Shown here one piece after another: positions 47,040 to 56,236 of a stretch of 64,000 nt of DNA. Each line of letters starts with the position of its first letter. Positions within the stretch are counted from its first letter, which is position 1. The notes under the pieces were generated by a model. The model saw only the letters and a program-made list of their open reading frames with translations, was not told the origin of the DNA and did not search any database. Origin of the DNA: Paralimibaculum aggregatum (GTDB taxonomy: Bacteria > Pseudomonadota > Alphaproteobacteria > Rhodobacterales > Rhodobacteraceae); contig NZ_BSYI01000003.1 in NCBI RefSeq assembly GCF_030270585.1, forward strand, positions 162,730 through 226,729. Reading direction: 5' to 3'. Made by a program: the position numbers and the translations under genes.

Positions 47040-47594
47040 ATGAACCTGCACGCCATTCCGCCCGGTGTGAACCCGCCCCATGACGTCAATGTGGTCATCG
47101 AGATCCCCGGCGGCGCCAGCGGCGGCCAGCCCGTGAAATACGAGATCGACAAGGACTACGGCATGGTCGTGGTCGACCGCATCGTCAACGTGCCGATGTT
47201 CTACCCCAACAACTACGGCTTCGTGCCGAACACGCTGCACGAGGACGGCGACCCGGTCGATGTCATGGTGCGCACCGAGGTCACGCTGGTGCCGGGCTCG
47301 ATGATCCGCTGCCGGCTGATCGGCGTGCTGCACATGGAGGACGACGGCGGCATCGACGACAAGCTGATCGCCATGCCGATCGAGCAGGTCGATCCGTTCC
47401 AGGCCGAGATCCAGGATCTCGAGGACCTGCCGATCCGTCATCGCGAGCGCATCTGGCACTTCTTCGAGCACTACAAGGCGCTCGAGGCCGGCAAATGGGC
47501 CAAGATCACCGGCTGGGGCGACAAGGCCGAGGCCGAGCGCATCCTGATGGCCTCGATCAAGCGCTACGAGGCGAGCAAGGTCGCGGCCGAGTAA
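47040..47594 (+). CDS. ppa: Soluble inorganic pyrophosphatase (family I)
   Basis: The 184-aa protein is a family I pyrophosphatase: VVIEIPGGASGGQPVKYEIDKDYG, FYPNNYGFVPNTLHEDGDPVDVMV with the catalytic Asp cluster, and DDKLIAMP. It hydrolyses cytoplasmic pyrophosphate to drive biosynthesis forward. The ATG at 47040 follows GAGGAGTAGCCCC. The proton-pumping pyrophosphatase gene follows 186 bp later on the same strand, so the two ways to use pyrophosphate are neighbours. Confidence 0.97.
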   Translation: MNLHAIPPGVNPPHDVNVVIEIPGGASGGQPVKYEIDKDYGMVVVDRIVNVPMFYPNNYGFVPNTLHEDGDPVDVMVRTEVTLVPGSMIRCRLIGVLHMEDDGGIDDKLIAMPIEQVDPFQAEIQDLEDLPIRHRERIWHFFEHYKALEAGKWAKITGWGDKAEAERILMASIKRYEASKVAAE

Positions 47595-47780
47595 TCCGGC
47601 CGCCGGCGGCCCGGCATCGCGGGCCGCACCGCCTTCCCTGACGACATCTGCCAGGCGACGCGCCCCCCGGCTTCCGGGCGGGCGCTTAAATCCGTTGCGT
47701 GGGTGGGTCTCTTCGGTCACGTTAACCGCGCCGTTTCAGGCTCGCGACAAGACCGAAAGAATTCCGAGGGGAGGAGCAAC

Positions 47781-49916
47781 ATGCTGTTGGGGATCGTGAT
47801 ATGCGGCGCGCTGGCGCTCGCATATGGGTTCTGGACCATCAAGCAGGTGATGGAATCCGATGCGGGGTCCGCCCGCATGCAGGAGATCGCAGCGGCGATC
47901 CAGGAGGGCGCGGAGGCCTATCTGCGCCGCCAGTACCAGACCATCGCCATCGTCGGCGCGGTGATCTTCGTGATCGTGGCGCTGCTGCTCGGGATAGCCG
48001 TGGCGATCGGCTTCCTGATCGGCGCGGTGCTCTCGGGGCTGGCCGGCTTCATCGGCATGCATGTCTCGGTGCGGGCCAATGTGCGCACCGCGCAGGCGGC
48101 CTCGGTGAGCCTCGACAAGGGGCTCGACATCGCCTTCCGCTCCGGCGCGGTGACCGGCATGCTGGTGGCCGGGCTGGCGCTGCTCGGCGTCGCCATCTAC
48201 TTCACCATCCTGACGCAGTTCGGCCTCGGCTTCGCGCCGACCGACCGCGTGGTGGTGGATGCGCTGGTGGCGCTCGGCTTCGGCGCCTCGCTGATCTCGA
48301 TCTTCGCGCGGCTCGGCGGCGGCATCTTCACCAAGGGTGCCGATGTCGGCGGCGATCTCGTCGGCAAGGTCGAGGCCGGCATCCCGGAGGACGACCCGCG
48401 CAACCCCGCCACCATCGCCGACAACGTGGGCGACAACGTGGGCGACTGCGCCGGCATGGCGGCGGATCTCTTCGAGACCTATGCGGTGACGGTGGTGGCG
48501 ACCATGGTGCTCGCCTCGATCTACTTCGCCGGCACCGGGCTCGCCGAGACGGTGATGATCTATCCGCTGGCGATCTGCGCGGTCTGCGTCATCACCTCGA
48601 TCGTCGGCACCTATTTCGTGAAGCTGGGCTCCAACGGCTCGATCATGGGGGCGCTCTACAAGGGCTTCATCGCCACCGGGATCCTCTCGGTGATCCTGCT
48701 GTTCCCGACGACGATGCTGGTGTTCCCGGACGGCATGTCGACCGAGCTCGTGGCCGGGGACAAGAGCTTCACCGCCCGCGATCTCTATATCTGCGGCGTG
48801 ATCGGGCTGGTGGTGACGACGCTGATCGTGGTCATCACCGAGTACTACACCGGCACCAACTACCGCCCGGTGCGCTCGGTGGCGGAGGCCTCGATCACCG
48901 GCCACGGCACCAACGTGATCCAGGGGCTGGCGGTCAGCCTCGAATCCTGCGCGCTGCCAGCGATGGTGATCATCGCGGGCATCATCTCCACCTTCGAGCT
49001 GGCCGGCCTCTTCGGCATCGCCATCGCGGTGACGACGATGCTCGCCCTCGCCGGCATGGTGGTGGCGCTCGACGCCTTCGGCCCCGTCACGGACAATGCC
49101 GGCGGCATCGCCGAGATGGCCGACCTGCCCGCCGAGGTACGCTCCACCACCGATGCGCTGGATGCGGTGGGCAACACCACCAAGGCGGTGACCAAGGGCT
49201 ATGCCATCGGTTCGGCCGGGCTCGGCGCGCTGGTGCTCTTCGCGGCCTATACCGAGGACCTGAAGTTCTTCGCCTCGAAGGCCGAACCGGGGAGCTATTT
49301 CCACGGCGTCTCGGTCGATTTCGCGCTCTCCAACCCCTATGTGGTGGCCGGGCTGTTCTTCGGCGGGCTGCTGCCGTTCCTGTTCGGCGGCATCGCGATG
49401 ACCGCGGTCGGCCGCGCCGCCGGCTCGGTGGTCGAGGAGGTCCGGCGCCAGTTCCGCGAGAAGCCGGGCATCATGCAGGGCACCGAGAAGCCTGACTATG
49501 GCCGCGCGGTGGACATGCTGACCCGGGCGGCGATCCGCGAGATGATCGTGCCCTCGATGCTGCCGGTGCTCTCGCCGATCGCCTGCTTCGTGCTGGTGAA
49601 CTGGATCGCCGGCAAGGATGCCGCCTTCTCGGCCCTCGGCGCGATGCTGCTGGGGGTGATCGTGACCGGGCTCTTCGTCGCGATCTCGATGACCTCGGGC
49701 GGCGGCGCCTGGGACAATGCCAAGAAGCTCTTCGAGGACGGCTTCACCGACAGCAAGGGCGAGAAGCACTTCAAGGGTTCCGAGGCGCACAAGGCGGCGG
49801 TGACCGGCGACACCGTGGGCGATCCCTACAAGGACACCGCCGGCCCCGCGGTGAACCCGATGATCAAGATCACCAACATCGTGGCGCTGCTGATGCTGGC
49901 GGTGCTGGCGCACTGA
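47781..49916 (+). CDS. hppA: Membrane-bound proton-translocating pyrophosphatase
   Basis: HppA couples pyrophosphate hydrolysis to ion pumping. The 711-aa protein has ~16 transmembrane segments, the signature [29 protein letters not shown] and [21 protein letters not shown] near the end. The motif GNTTKA (instead of GNTTAA) marks the K+-independent H+-PPase type by established residue correlation. The start at 47781 (MLLGIVICG) follows GGGGAGGAGC, a strong RBS; the longer upstream frame is unlikely. An intrinsic terminator follows the stop. Confidence 0.96.
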   Translation: MLLGIVICGALALAYGFWTIKQVMESDAGSARMQEIAAAIQEGAEAYLRRQYQTIAIVGAVIFVIVALLLGIAVAIGFLIGAVLSGLAGFIGMHVSVRANVRTAQAASVSLDKGLDIAFRSGAVTGMLVAGLALLGVAIYFTILTQFGLGFAPTDRVVVDALVALGFGASLISIFARLGGGIFTKGADVGGDLVGKVEAGIPEDDPRNPATIADNVGDNVGDCAGMAADLFETYAVTVVATMVLASIYFAGTGLAETVMIYPLAICAVCVITSIVGTYFVKLGSNGSIMGALYKGFIATGILSVILLFPTTMLVFPDGMSTELVAGDKSFTARDLYICGVIGLVVTTLIVVITEYYTGTNYRPVRSVAEASITGHGTNVIQGLAVSLESCALPAMVIIAGIISTFELAGLFGIAIAVTTMLALAGMVVALDAFGPVTDNAGGIAEMADLPAEVRSTTDALDAVGNTTKAVTKGYAIGSAGLGALVLFAAYTEDLKFFASKAEPGSYFHGVSVDFALSNPYVVAGLFFGGLLPFLFGGIAMTAVGRAAGSVVEEVRRQFREKPGIMQGTEKPDYGRAVDMLTRAAIREMIVPSMLPVLSPIACFVLVNWIAGKDAAFSALGAMLLGVIVTGLFVAISMTSGGGAWDNAKKLFEDGFTDSKGEKHFKGSEAHKAAVTGDTVGDPYKDTAGPAVNPMIKITNIVALLMLAVLAH

Positions 49917-49941
49917 GGCCCGCCCCTGCCAGACGCGAGAA

Positions 49942-49968
49942 GCGCGCCCCTCGGGGCGCCCTTTTCAT
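49942..49968 (+). terminator. Intrinsic terminator after hppA
   Basis: The sequence GCGCCC-CTCG-GGGCGC, a short GC stem with a CTCG tetraloop, is followed by CCTTTTCATTT. It lies about 30 bp after the hppA stop. Confidence 0.8.
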
Positions 49969-50032
49969 TTCCGGCCCGGCGGCATGTGGCATCGGGTCGG
50001 CTTCCCCGCGCCGGCCCTTTCGGGCCGCGCGC

Positions 50033-50629
50033 TCAGCGCAGCTCGATCAGCGCGGGCAGGGGCTTCATGTCGTCCTTCCACTGGGTGCTCCAGTAGAGGC
50101 CCACGAGCCGGCCCTCGGGGCCGAGTTCCATCCGCCCGCGCCAGTGGCTGTTCTTGAAATGCACGATGGTGCCGAGGATCTGCAGCGCGCTGTCGTTGCA
50201 GCTGGCGCGGTGGAAGGAGACGCAGTTCTCCTCCGGCACCGCCTGCGAGACCGACCAGATGTGCGAGGGCGTCTGCTTCACGAAATCCGCCTGCTCGCGC
50301 GTCAGGCCCTCGGCGGGCAGGAAGCGCACCACCACCTGGTTCATCCCGTAGAGCATGGGCGCGAGCACCTGCGCGCGCACCGAGGGGCTCGGTGCGGTCA
50401 GCGCGGTGCGCGCCGCGAGATCGCGCAGCGCCACGCGCTTCGCGCAGATCAGCGTGTCGATGGCGAAGGCCTGGTCGACCTCGTCGGCGGCCGGGTCCTT
50501 CAGGAAGGCCACGGCCTCCTTCGCCTCGGCGCGGTCGACCTCGTAATATTCCTCGCAGGCCAGGGCCGGGGCGGCCAGCAGCACGGCGGTCATGCTGGCG
50601 GCGAGGGCGGCGGAATCGGTGATCTTCAT
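50033..50629 (-). CDS. Secreted protein of unknown function, 198 aa
   Basis: I recognise no family. The product has a signal peptide (AASMTAVLLAAPALA, cleavage before CEEYYEVD), a helical N-terminal half (AKEAVAFLKDPAADEVDQAFAIDTL) and a C-terminal part with HFKNSHWRGRMELGPEGRLVGLYW, probably beta strands. Four cysteines (mature N-terminus, CAK, NCVSFHRASC) suggest disulfides. It is encoded just downstream of the two tandem SH3-like proteins on the same strand (41-bp gap), so it may share their transcript. Confidence 0.75.
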   Translation of the reverse strand: MKITDSAALAASMTAVLLAAPALACEEYYEVDRAEAKEAVAFLKDPAADEVDQAFAIDTLICAKRVALRDLAARTALTAPSPSVRAQVLAPMLYGMNQVVVRFLPAEGLTREQADFVKQTPSHIWSVSQAVPEENCVSFHRASCNDSALQILGTIVHFKNSHWRGRMELGPEGRLVGLYWSTQWKDDMKPLPALIELR

Positions 50630-50670
50630 GCAATGCTCCGTGTCGGCGGGTCGGTGGCTGCGGTCCCGGG

Positions 50671-51717
50671 TCAGGGCAGCCGGGCGAAGATCGCGACGAG
50701 GTCGAGCTTGCGCGTGGTGCGCAGGAGACGCAGGCGGCAGTCGGGCGCCAGCGCGATCTCCTCACCGGGGGCGATGCCGACCGAGCCTTCGCGGCCCGGC
50801 GGATACCAGCGGATTTTCTGCCGGTAGCCGGGGCTGGAGGCCTGCCGGACCACCCGGACCCGCAGCGCATGGGTGCCACAGACGGTGGCCTGCCGGCCGG
50901 AGACGAGCTCGATCTCCGCGGCCCCGGCAGGCGCCGAGACCGGCGCCGGCTCCGCGGGTTGCGGCCGGGGGGTCTCGCGGCGCCGGGTCTCGGCCTCGGT
51001 CGGCGGCACCATGGCAAAACCCAGGGTCTCGCCGAAGGGCTCGTCGCGCTGGTCGAGCGGCTTCACCACCGCCCAGTCGCCCTCGGCCCAGGGCACCCGG
51101 CCGAGCAGGCGGAAATGCGTGCCGGCCTCGATCACCCCGATCTCCTCGGAGAAGATGCTCGGCGTGCGATGCAGGAAGAGCGGCGCCTCGGCGGTGAGCA
51201 GCCGGTTCACCACCCGGATCGGCGCGAGGCAGGCGCGCGGCTCCGGGCCGAGCCCATCGGGCGAGACGGGCAGGGCGCCGCTGCCGATCTCGGCGATCTG
51301 CTCTGTGCCGAGATCGCCGAGCCGGAAGCTCAGCACCATGTAGGGGCCGGCCGTCAGCCAGTTGACCACCAGAACGTATTGCCCGGGCCCGCTGCCCTGC
51401 ATCTGCACCAGCCGCGCGCCATGGCGGCCGGCGCGCTCGAAGGCGGCCGGCAGCCGCGCCCGCAGCGCCTCGGCGAGCCGCGCCGAGAGCGGCGGGCAGA
51501 CCACCCGGTTGCTGCCGTCGAAGGGCGCGCGGAGATAGATGAAGGCGGGGTCGCGGCGGCCGATATCGTTGGCGTCGAGCGATTCGGCGATGCGCGCGGT
51601 GAAGCGGTCGAGATCCGGGCCCCAGCCATCCCCCGGTGCGGCGGGCTGCTGGGCCCCGGCCATGCCCGCCGCGAGGGCGAGCGCCGCGAGGGCGGATCGG
51701 AGCAGGCGCAACGGCAT
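50671..51717 (-). CDS. Secreted SH3-like domain protein, paralogue of the adjacent coiled-coil protein
   Basis: The 348-aa protein has a signal peptide (LLRSALAALALAAGMAGA). An N-terminal domain (ITARIAESLDANDIGRRDPAFIYLRAPFDGSNRVVCPPLSARLAEALRARLP type) is shared with the neighbouring protein at 51726. An SH3-like segment follows (FSEEIGVIEAGTHFRLLGRVPWAEGDWAVVKPL), then a Pro-rich linker and a separate C-terminal beta-rich domain (residues ~255-348) with two Cys. The paralogue has a coiled-coil insertion at the same site. The stop-to-start gap is 8 bp, so the pair form one transcription unit. The function is unknown; envelope location is likely. Confidence 0.78.
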   Translation of the reverse strand: MPLRLLRSALAALALAAGMAGAQQPAAPGDGWGPDLDRFTARIAESLDANDIGRRDPAFIYLRAPFDGSNRVVCPPLSARLAEALRARLPAAFERAGRHGARLVQMQGSGPGQYVLVVNWLTAGPYMVLSFRLGDLGTEQIAEIGSGALPVSPDGLGPEPRACLAPIRVVNRLLTAEAPLFLHRTPSIFSEEIGVIEAGTHFRLLGRVPWAEGDWAVVKPLDQRDEPFGETLGFAMVPPTEAETRRRETPRPQPAEPAPVSAPAGAAEIELVSGRQATVCGTHALRVRVVRQASSPGYRQKIRWYPPGREGSVGIAPGEEIALAPDCRLRLLRTTRKLDLVAIFARLP

Positions 51718-51725
51718 GGCGGCGC

Positions 51726-53534
51726 TCAGTTCGAGCGCTCGCAGGTCATCTCGCCCCCGGTATCCGGGTTGACCGCCGTGATGCTGTCCTGGCTGCTGCG
51801 GGTGATCGTCACGGAATAGGGGAAGCGCGACACCTGGGGCAGGCCGCCGAGCGGCTGCATGTCGACCTGCCAGCCCTTGACCTGGAAGAGCCCGTACTCG
51901 CCGAACATGAAGGAGCCCATCTGCGAGTTGTCGAAGGGGTTCCGGCGCACCGCATTGCCGCCGAAATTGTAGCCGCCGCCGGCCTTGAACTCGAGCCGGA
52001 AGGCGAGCTGCAGCTCGGTGCCGGTTTCCTCCGCCTCGCGGCCGGTGCACTGCCAGGCGCCGACCAGGTTCTCCGCCGGCTGGCGCATGGCGAGCTGGGT
52101 TCCGCCGCCCTGGCCCGACTGACCCGCGCCGCCGCCGCCGCCTTTGCCGAGTTCGATCTCGTCCTCCTCGCCGAACCGGCCGCCGCCCTGGCCCGACTTC
52201 GGCTTGCCGTGGAGATCGGAGAACTCGCCGCCGTCATCCTCGCCGTAGCCGGCGCTGTATTCCTCGACCGCGCCGCCGCCGTCCTTCGAGACGAAATCGC
52301 CGAGCTCGCCGGCGTGGCCGCCACCATCCTGGCCGCCGCCGCCGATCTCGCCGCCATCCTTGCCCTGGGCGAGCCGGCGGCGTTCCTCCTCCTCCTGCTT
52401 GCGCCGCGCCTCGGCCTGTGCCGCCTCGAGCTTGCGCGCGGCTGCCGCCTCGGCCTCGGCACGGCGGCGCTCCGCCTCGCGCTCCAGCCGCTCGGCCTCG
52501 GCGCGGCGGGCGGCCTCCTCCTCTTCCTTCTTGCGGCGCTCGGCGGCGAGGCGCTCGGCCTCGCGCTCCAGCCGCTCGCGCTCGGCCTTCAGCCGCGCCA
52601 GTTCCTTCTGCACCAGTTCGTGCTGGCGGGCGGCCTCTTCCTCGGCCTTGCGGCGGGCCTCCTCCGCCCTGGCCCGGGCGGCCTCCGCGGCCTCGCGGGC
52701 GGCCTCGGCCGCGGCCTCGTCGGCCGCCTTGCGGGCGGCGGCTTCCTCGGCCTCGCGGCGGCGCGCCTCCTCGGCGGCAAGGCGCGCCGCCTCCGCCTCG
52801 CGCTCGAACTTGGTCGGCGGCACAGAGGCGAAGCCCACGGTCTCGGCGAAGGGATCGTCCGGCGCGCCGTCGAGCAGCTTGACCACCGCCCAGTCGCCGT
52901 CGGTATAGGGCATCCGGCCGAGCAGCCGGTATTTCTCGCCGGCCTTGATCATCGCGATCTCGGTGGAGAACACGTCCGCCGAGCGGTGCACGAAGAGCGT
53001 GGTGTCGGCGGTGGCCACCCGGTTGATCACGTCGAGCTCGGCGAGGCACTGGCGCTCGGTCTCGCGCAGCTCGGTCATCGGGATGGTCATGGCATGGCCG
53101 CCCATGGTGGCGACCTGCTCGCCGTTGAGATCGCCCAGCTCCACCGCGATCTCCAGCGAGGCGTCGTCGAACAGCGCGCGCCAGGTGACGTTGAGCATGA
53201 AGCGCCCCTCGCCCATCCCGGGGTCCTGCACGAGGCGGGCGCGGCTGAGGTTCTTGGCGTTGAAGGCCCGCGGCAGCTCGGAGCGGATCGCCCGCGCCAG
53301 CCGGCGCGAGAGCGGCGGGCAGACGACGCGGCTGGCATCGTCGAAGGGCGGGCGGATGTAGAGATCGGCATCGCTCAGGCGGCCGAGATTGCGGATCGAG
53401 AAGGCCTCGGCCACCCGTTCGGTCAGGCGCTGCATGGCCTGCTCGAAATCCTGCGCGGCGGCGGGTGTCGTCGTGGCGAGAGCACCGGCCAAAGCGAGCA
53501 GGAGCGCGGCGGCGGGTGCCTTGGGGAACTGCAT
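51726..53534 (-). CDS. Secreted SH3-like protein with long charged coiled-coil
   Basis: The 602-aa protein has a signal peptide (APAAALLLALAGALATTTPAAA). Residues ~28-245 match the neighbouring 348-aa protein (FSTEIAMIKAGEKYRLLGRMPYTDGDWAVVKLL against FSEEIGVIEAGTHFRLLGRVPWAEGDWAVV). A ~150-residue Ala/Glu/Arg/Lys helix follows (~250-400), like the TolA-type or single-alpha-helix regions, then Gly-rich sequence (GGGGQDGGGHAGE) and a C-terminal lipocalin-like or beta-rich domain (AWQCTGREAEETGTELQLAFRLEF). It may bridge membranes or bind the peptidoglycan. The start at 53534 has GAGGGCTG upstream. Confidence 0.8.
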   Translation of the reverse strand: MQFPKAPAAALLLALAGALATTTPAAAQDFEQAMQRLTERVAEAFSIRNLGRLSDADLYIRPPFDDASRVVCPPLSRRLARAIRSELPRAFNAKNLSRARLVQDPGMGEGRFMLNVTWRALFDDASLEIAVELGDLNGEQVATMGGHAMTIPMTELRETERQCLAELDVINRVATADTTLFVHRSADVFSTEIAMIKAGEKYRLLGRMPYTDGDWAVVKLLDGAPDDPFAETVGFASVPPTKFEREAEAARLAAEEARRREAEEAAARKAADEAAAEAAREAAEAARARAEEARRKAEEEAARQHELVQKELARLKAERERLEREAERLAAERRKKEEEEAARRAEAERLEREAERRRAEAEAAAARKLEAAQAEARRKQEEEERRRLAQGKDGGEIGGGGQDGGGHAGELGDFVSKDGGGAVEEYSAGYGEDDGGEFSDLHGKPKSGQGGGRFGEEDEIELGKGGGGGAGQSGQGGGTQLAMRQPAENLVGAWQCTGREAEETGTELQLAFRLEFKAGGGYNFGGNAVRRNPFDNSQMGSFMFGEYGLFQVKGWQVDMQPLGGLPQVSRFPYSVTITRSSQDSITAVNPDTGGEMTCERSN

Positions 53535-53700
53535 GTCAGCCCTCTGTCCGAGAAAGACGCGGTCAACGCGATACGAAGTCTAGGCCAATTTTCGCGTCTG
53601 CAAAAGGCTGCTCCTGCGGGCGCGGCGCCGCATGATTGACAGCCCGTCGGACGGCTGGGACGATCGCCGGACCGGCGGGAGGCCGGGACGGAGGCGCGGC

Positions 53701-54258
53701 ATGTGGCGGAGCGGCTGGCTCGCGGGCCTGCTGGCGCTCGGCCTGGCTTGCGGGCCGGGGCAGGCGGCGCCCTGCGCCCCGCCAGGATGGTCCGAGGCGC
53801 GCGCCGATCTGCGCGCGGCGCTGCTCGGCCAGCTCGCCAGCGCGGCGAGCGAGGCCGAGGGGAGGGCGGCGGAGGAGGCGCTCTGGCAGCTCTGGTCGGC
53901 GGCGCCGGGCGATGCGGCCCAGGCGCTGCTCGACCGGGTGCACGACCGCCGCCGCTGGTACGATCTCGCGGCAGCGGAGGCGGCGGCCCGGGCGCTCACC
54001 CGGCTCTGCCCGGACTATGCCGAGGGCTGGAACCAGCTCGCCACCGTGCTCTTCCAGCGCGGCGAGGGGGAGGCCGCGCTGGCCGCCATCGCCGAGACGC
54101 TGGCGCGTGAGCCGGCGCATTTCGGCGCGCTCTCCGGGCGGGCGCTGATCCTCCTCGGGCAGGGGCGCGGCGCGGCGGCGCAGGCGGCCCTGCGCGCGGC
54201 GGTGGCGCTGCATCCCTGGCTGCGGGAGCGCCATCTTCTGGCGCCTGCGCCAAAGTGA
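53701..54258 (+). CDS. Secreted TPR-like protein, 185 aa
   Basis: The product starts at ATG 53701 (MWRSGWLAGLLALGLACG) with a signal peptide; a longer in-frame start at 53632 adds an Arg/Gly-rich extension and is unlikely. Residues ~60-180 carry TPR-like helices (AEGWNQLATVLFQRGEGEAALAAIAETLAREPAHFGALSGRALILLGQGRGAAA). It is divergent from the tandem SH3-like genes and may be exported to the same compartment. The function is unknown; it could act as an interaction scaffold. Confidence 0.7.
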   Translation: MWRSGWLAGLLALGLACGPGQAAPCAPPGWSEARADLRAALLGQLASAASEAEGRAAEEALWQLWSAAPGDAAQALLDRVHDRRRWYDLAAAEAAARALTRLCPDYAEGWNQLATVLFQRGEGEAALAAIAETLAREPAHFGALSGRALILLGQGRGAAAQAALRAAVALHPWLRERHLLAPAPK

Positions 54259-54313
54259 TCTGGCCCGTGCATTTCCGTTTGGCATGGCCGCGGCGGATCG
54301 CTATGGGGAGGGC

Positions 54314-55204
54314 ATGAGGGAGCTGCTCTATCCAACGGCGGACGCCTATCTCGCCGCGCCGGCAAAGTCGGTCGCGCTGTTCGGCATGTCGGGTCTCGGC
54401 AAGACCCGCACGGCGGCCATGTTGCGCGAAGAATCCGGCTGGTTCCACTACTCGGTGGATTACCGGATCGGCACGCGCTATATGGGCGAGCACATCGTCG
54501 ACAACTTCAAGCGCGAGGCGATGCGGGTGCCGTTTCTGCGCGACCTGCTGCGATCGGACTCGATCTACATCGCCTCAAACATCTCCTTCGCCAATCTGAG
54601 CCCGCTCTCGACCTATCTCGGCAAGCCGGGCGATCCGGCGAAGGGCGGCATCCCCTTCGCGGACTATCTCGAGCGCCAGCGCCAGCACCGCGAGGCCGAG
54701 ATCCGGGCGCTGCTCGACACGCCGCTGTTCCAGCACAAGGCGACCGATCTCTACGGCTACGAGAACTTCCTCTGCGACACCGGCGGCTCGATCTGCGAGG
54801 TGGTGAACCCCGAGGACCCGGCCGACCCGGTGCTCACGGCGCTGGCCGACTGCACGCTGCTGGTGCAGATCGAGGGCACCGCCGCGCTCGAGCAGGAGCT
54901 GGTGCGCCGCTTCGAGCGCCACCCCAAGCCGATGTACTATCCGGAGGATTTCCTCGTGACGCTCTGGGAGGAGTATCGCGGGAGCCACGGCTTCGCCGAG
55001 GACGCGGTCGATCCGGATGCCTTCATCGTCTGGGGATATCGGCGTTTGCTCGCGCACCGGGTGCCGCGCTATGGTGCCATGGCGCGGCACTGGGGCGTCA
55101 GCGTCACCGCCGCGGAGATCGAACGGGTCCGCAGCCCGGCCGCCTTCGATGCGCTGATCGCCTCGGCGATCGCTCGAAGGGCCGGCGGCGAGGCCCCATC
55201 CTGA
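54314..55204 (+). CDS. P-loop ATPase/kinase-like protein
   Basis: The 296-aa product has an N-terminal Walker A ALFGMSGLGKTRTAAML (residues ~25-35), preceded by YPTADAYLAAPAKSVALFG. A middle segment DYRIGTRYMGEHIVDNFKREAM and an ICEVVNPEDPADPVL region follow. The size and P-loop suggest a small-molecule or nucleotide kinase-like ATPase, but I do not recognise a named family. The start at 54314 follows GGGGAGGGC; 54284 is also in frame. The stop lies 10 bp before the DDAH-like gene, so the two are one unit. Confidence 0.8.
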   Translation: MRELLYPTADAYLAAPAKSVALFGMSGLGKTRTAAMLREESGWFHYSVDYRIGTRYMGEHIVDNFKREAMRVPFLRDLLRSDSIYIASNISFANLSPLSTYLGKPGDPAKGGIPFADYLERQRQHREAEIRALLDTPLFQHKATDLYGYENFLCDTGGSICEVVNPEDPADPVLTALADCTLLVQIEGTAALEQELVRRFERHPKPMYYPEDFLVTLWEEYRGSHGFAEDAVDPDAFIVWGYRRLLAHRVPRYGAMARHWGVSVTAAEIERVRSPAAFDALIASAIARRAGGEAPS

Positions 55205-55214
55205 GGAACCCGCC

Positions 55215-56147
55215 ATGGACCATCCCTCCGCTTCCCCGTTCTCCCTGCGCGCGCGGCGCGATGGCGGGGGCACGCCGCGGCTCAACGGCTGGGGCGCCGA
55301 CAGCGACTACGGCGTGCTGCGCGACGTGCTGCTCGGCCCGATCGGCAACTATCGCTGGCTCAAGACCTCCTCGCTCTCGAAGAAGACCCTGCGCCGCGGC
55401 GTGGCGTTCGACCCGGCGGTGGCGGCGAAGCAGCACGCCGAGATGGTCTCGGCCTATCGCTCGGCCGGGGTAGAGGTGCATTTCCACGAGGCCGACCCGG
55501 AGCTGCCCTATCAGGTCTATGCCCGCGACAGTTCGGTGATGACGCCCTTCGGCGCGGTCATCACCAACATGGCGCAGTGGTGGCGGCGGGGGGAGAACTT
55601 CCGCGCCATCGAGACCTATCAGCGCCTCGGCATCCCGATCTACGACTATGTCACCGCCGGCTGCTTCGAGGGCGGCGACTTCAACGTGATCGAGCCCGGC
55701 TGCGTGCTGATCGGCTGGGAGGGCGAGGAGGGGCGCAGCCAGTTCGAGGGGGCGGACCAGCTCCGGCGCTGGTTCGAGGCCGAGGGCTGGGAGGTCCGGC
55801 TGGCGGATATCGACCCCTATTACGTCCATATCGACCTGATGGTGGTGATGCTGGCGCCGAAGCTGGCGGCGGTCTGCCTCGAGACCACGGATGCCGATAT
55901 CGTCGACTGGATGAAGGCCAAGGGCATCGAGATCGTGCCGGTGCCTTTCAAGGAGACCATGGCGCTCGGCTGCAACGTGGTGGCGCTCGGCGACGACCGG
56001 GTGCTGCTGCCGGCGGAATCGCTGACGCTGAAGGAGAAGCTGAAGGCGCTCGGCTTTACCGTCTACGACCCCGAGCTGGCGATGATTACCCAGGGCGGCG
56101 GCGGCGTGCACTGCATGTGCCAGGCGCTGCGCCGCGATCCCGGCTGA
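55215..56147 (+). CDS. Dimethylarginine dimethylaminohydrolase/arginine deiminase-like protein
   Basis: The 310-aa protein is of the amidinotransferase fold: VYARDSSVMTPFG, EGGDFNVIEPG (Glu/Asp), YYVHIDLMVVMLAP (catalytic-type His) and GGGGVHCMCQALRR with the nucleophile Cys near the end. These residues form the Cys-His-Glu triad of DDAH and arginine deiminases, which release citrulline from methylarginine or arginine. The substrate is not fixed by these motifs. It follows the P-loop gene by 10 bp and precedes a peptidoglycan-binding-like gene. Confidence 0.88.
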   Translation: MDHPSASPFSLRARRDGGGTPRLNGWGADSDYGVLRDVLLGPIGNYRWLKTSSLSKKTLRRGVAFDPAVAAKQHAEMVSAYRSAGVEVHFHEADPELPYQVYARDSSVMTPFGAVITNMAQWWRRGENFRAIETYQRLGIPIYDYVTAGCFEGGDFNVIEPGCVLIGWEGEEGRSQFEGADQLRRWFEAEGWEVRLADIDPYYVHIDLMVVMLAPKLAAVCLETTDADIVDWMKAKGIEIVPVPFKETMALGCNVVALGDDRVLLPAESLTLKEKLKALGFTVYDPELAMITQGGGGVHCMCQALRRDPG

Positions 56148-56236
56148 GGCGCCGCCCGCGGTTGACGCTGCGGAAACTTTCCTGCTCGTGCTATGGCTTC
56201 CCGTGATCGCAGCGGGAGACCGAGGGGGCCGGGAGC

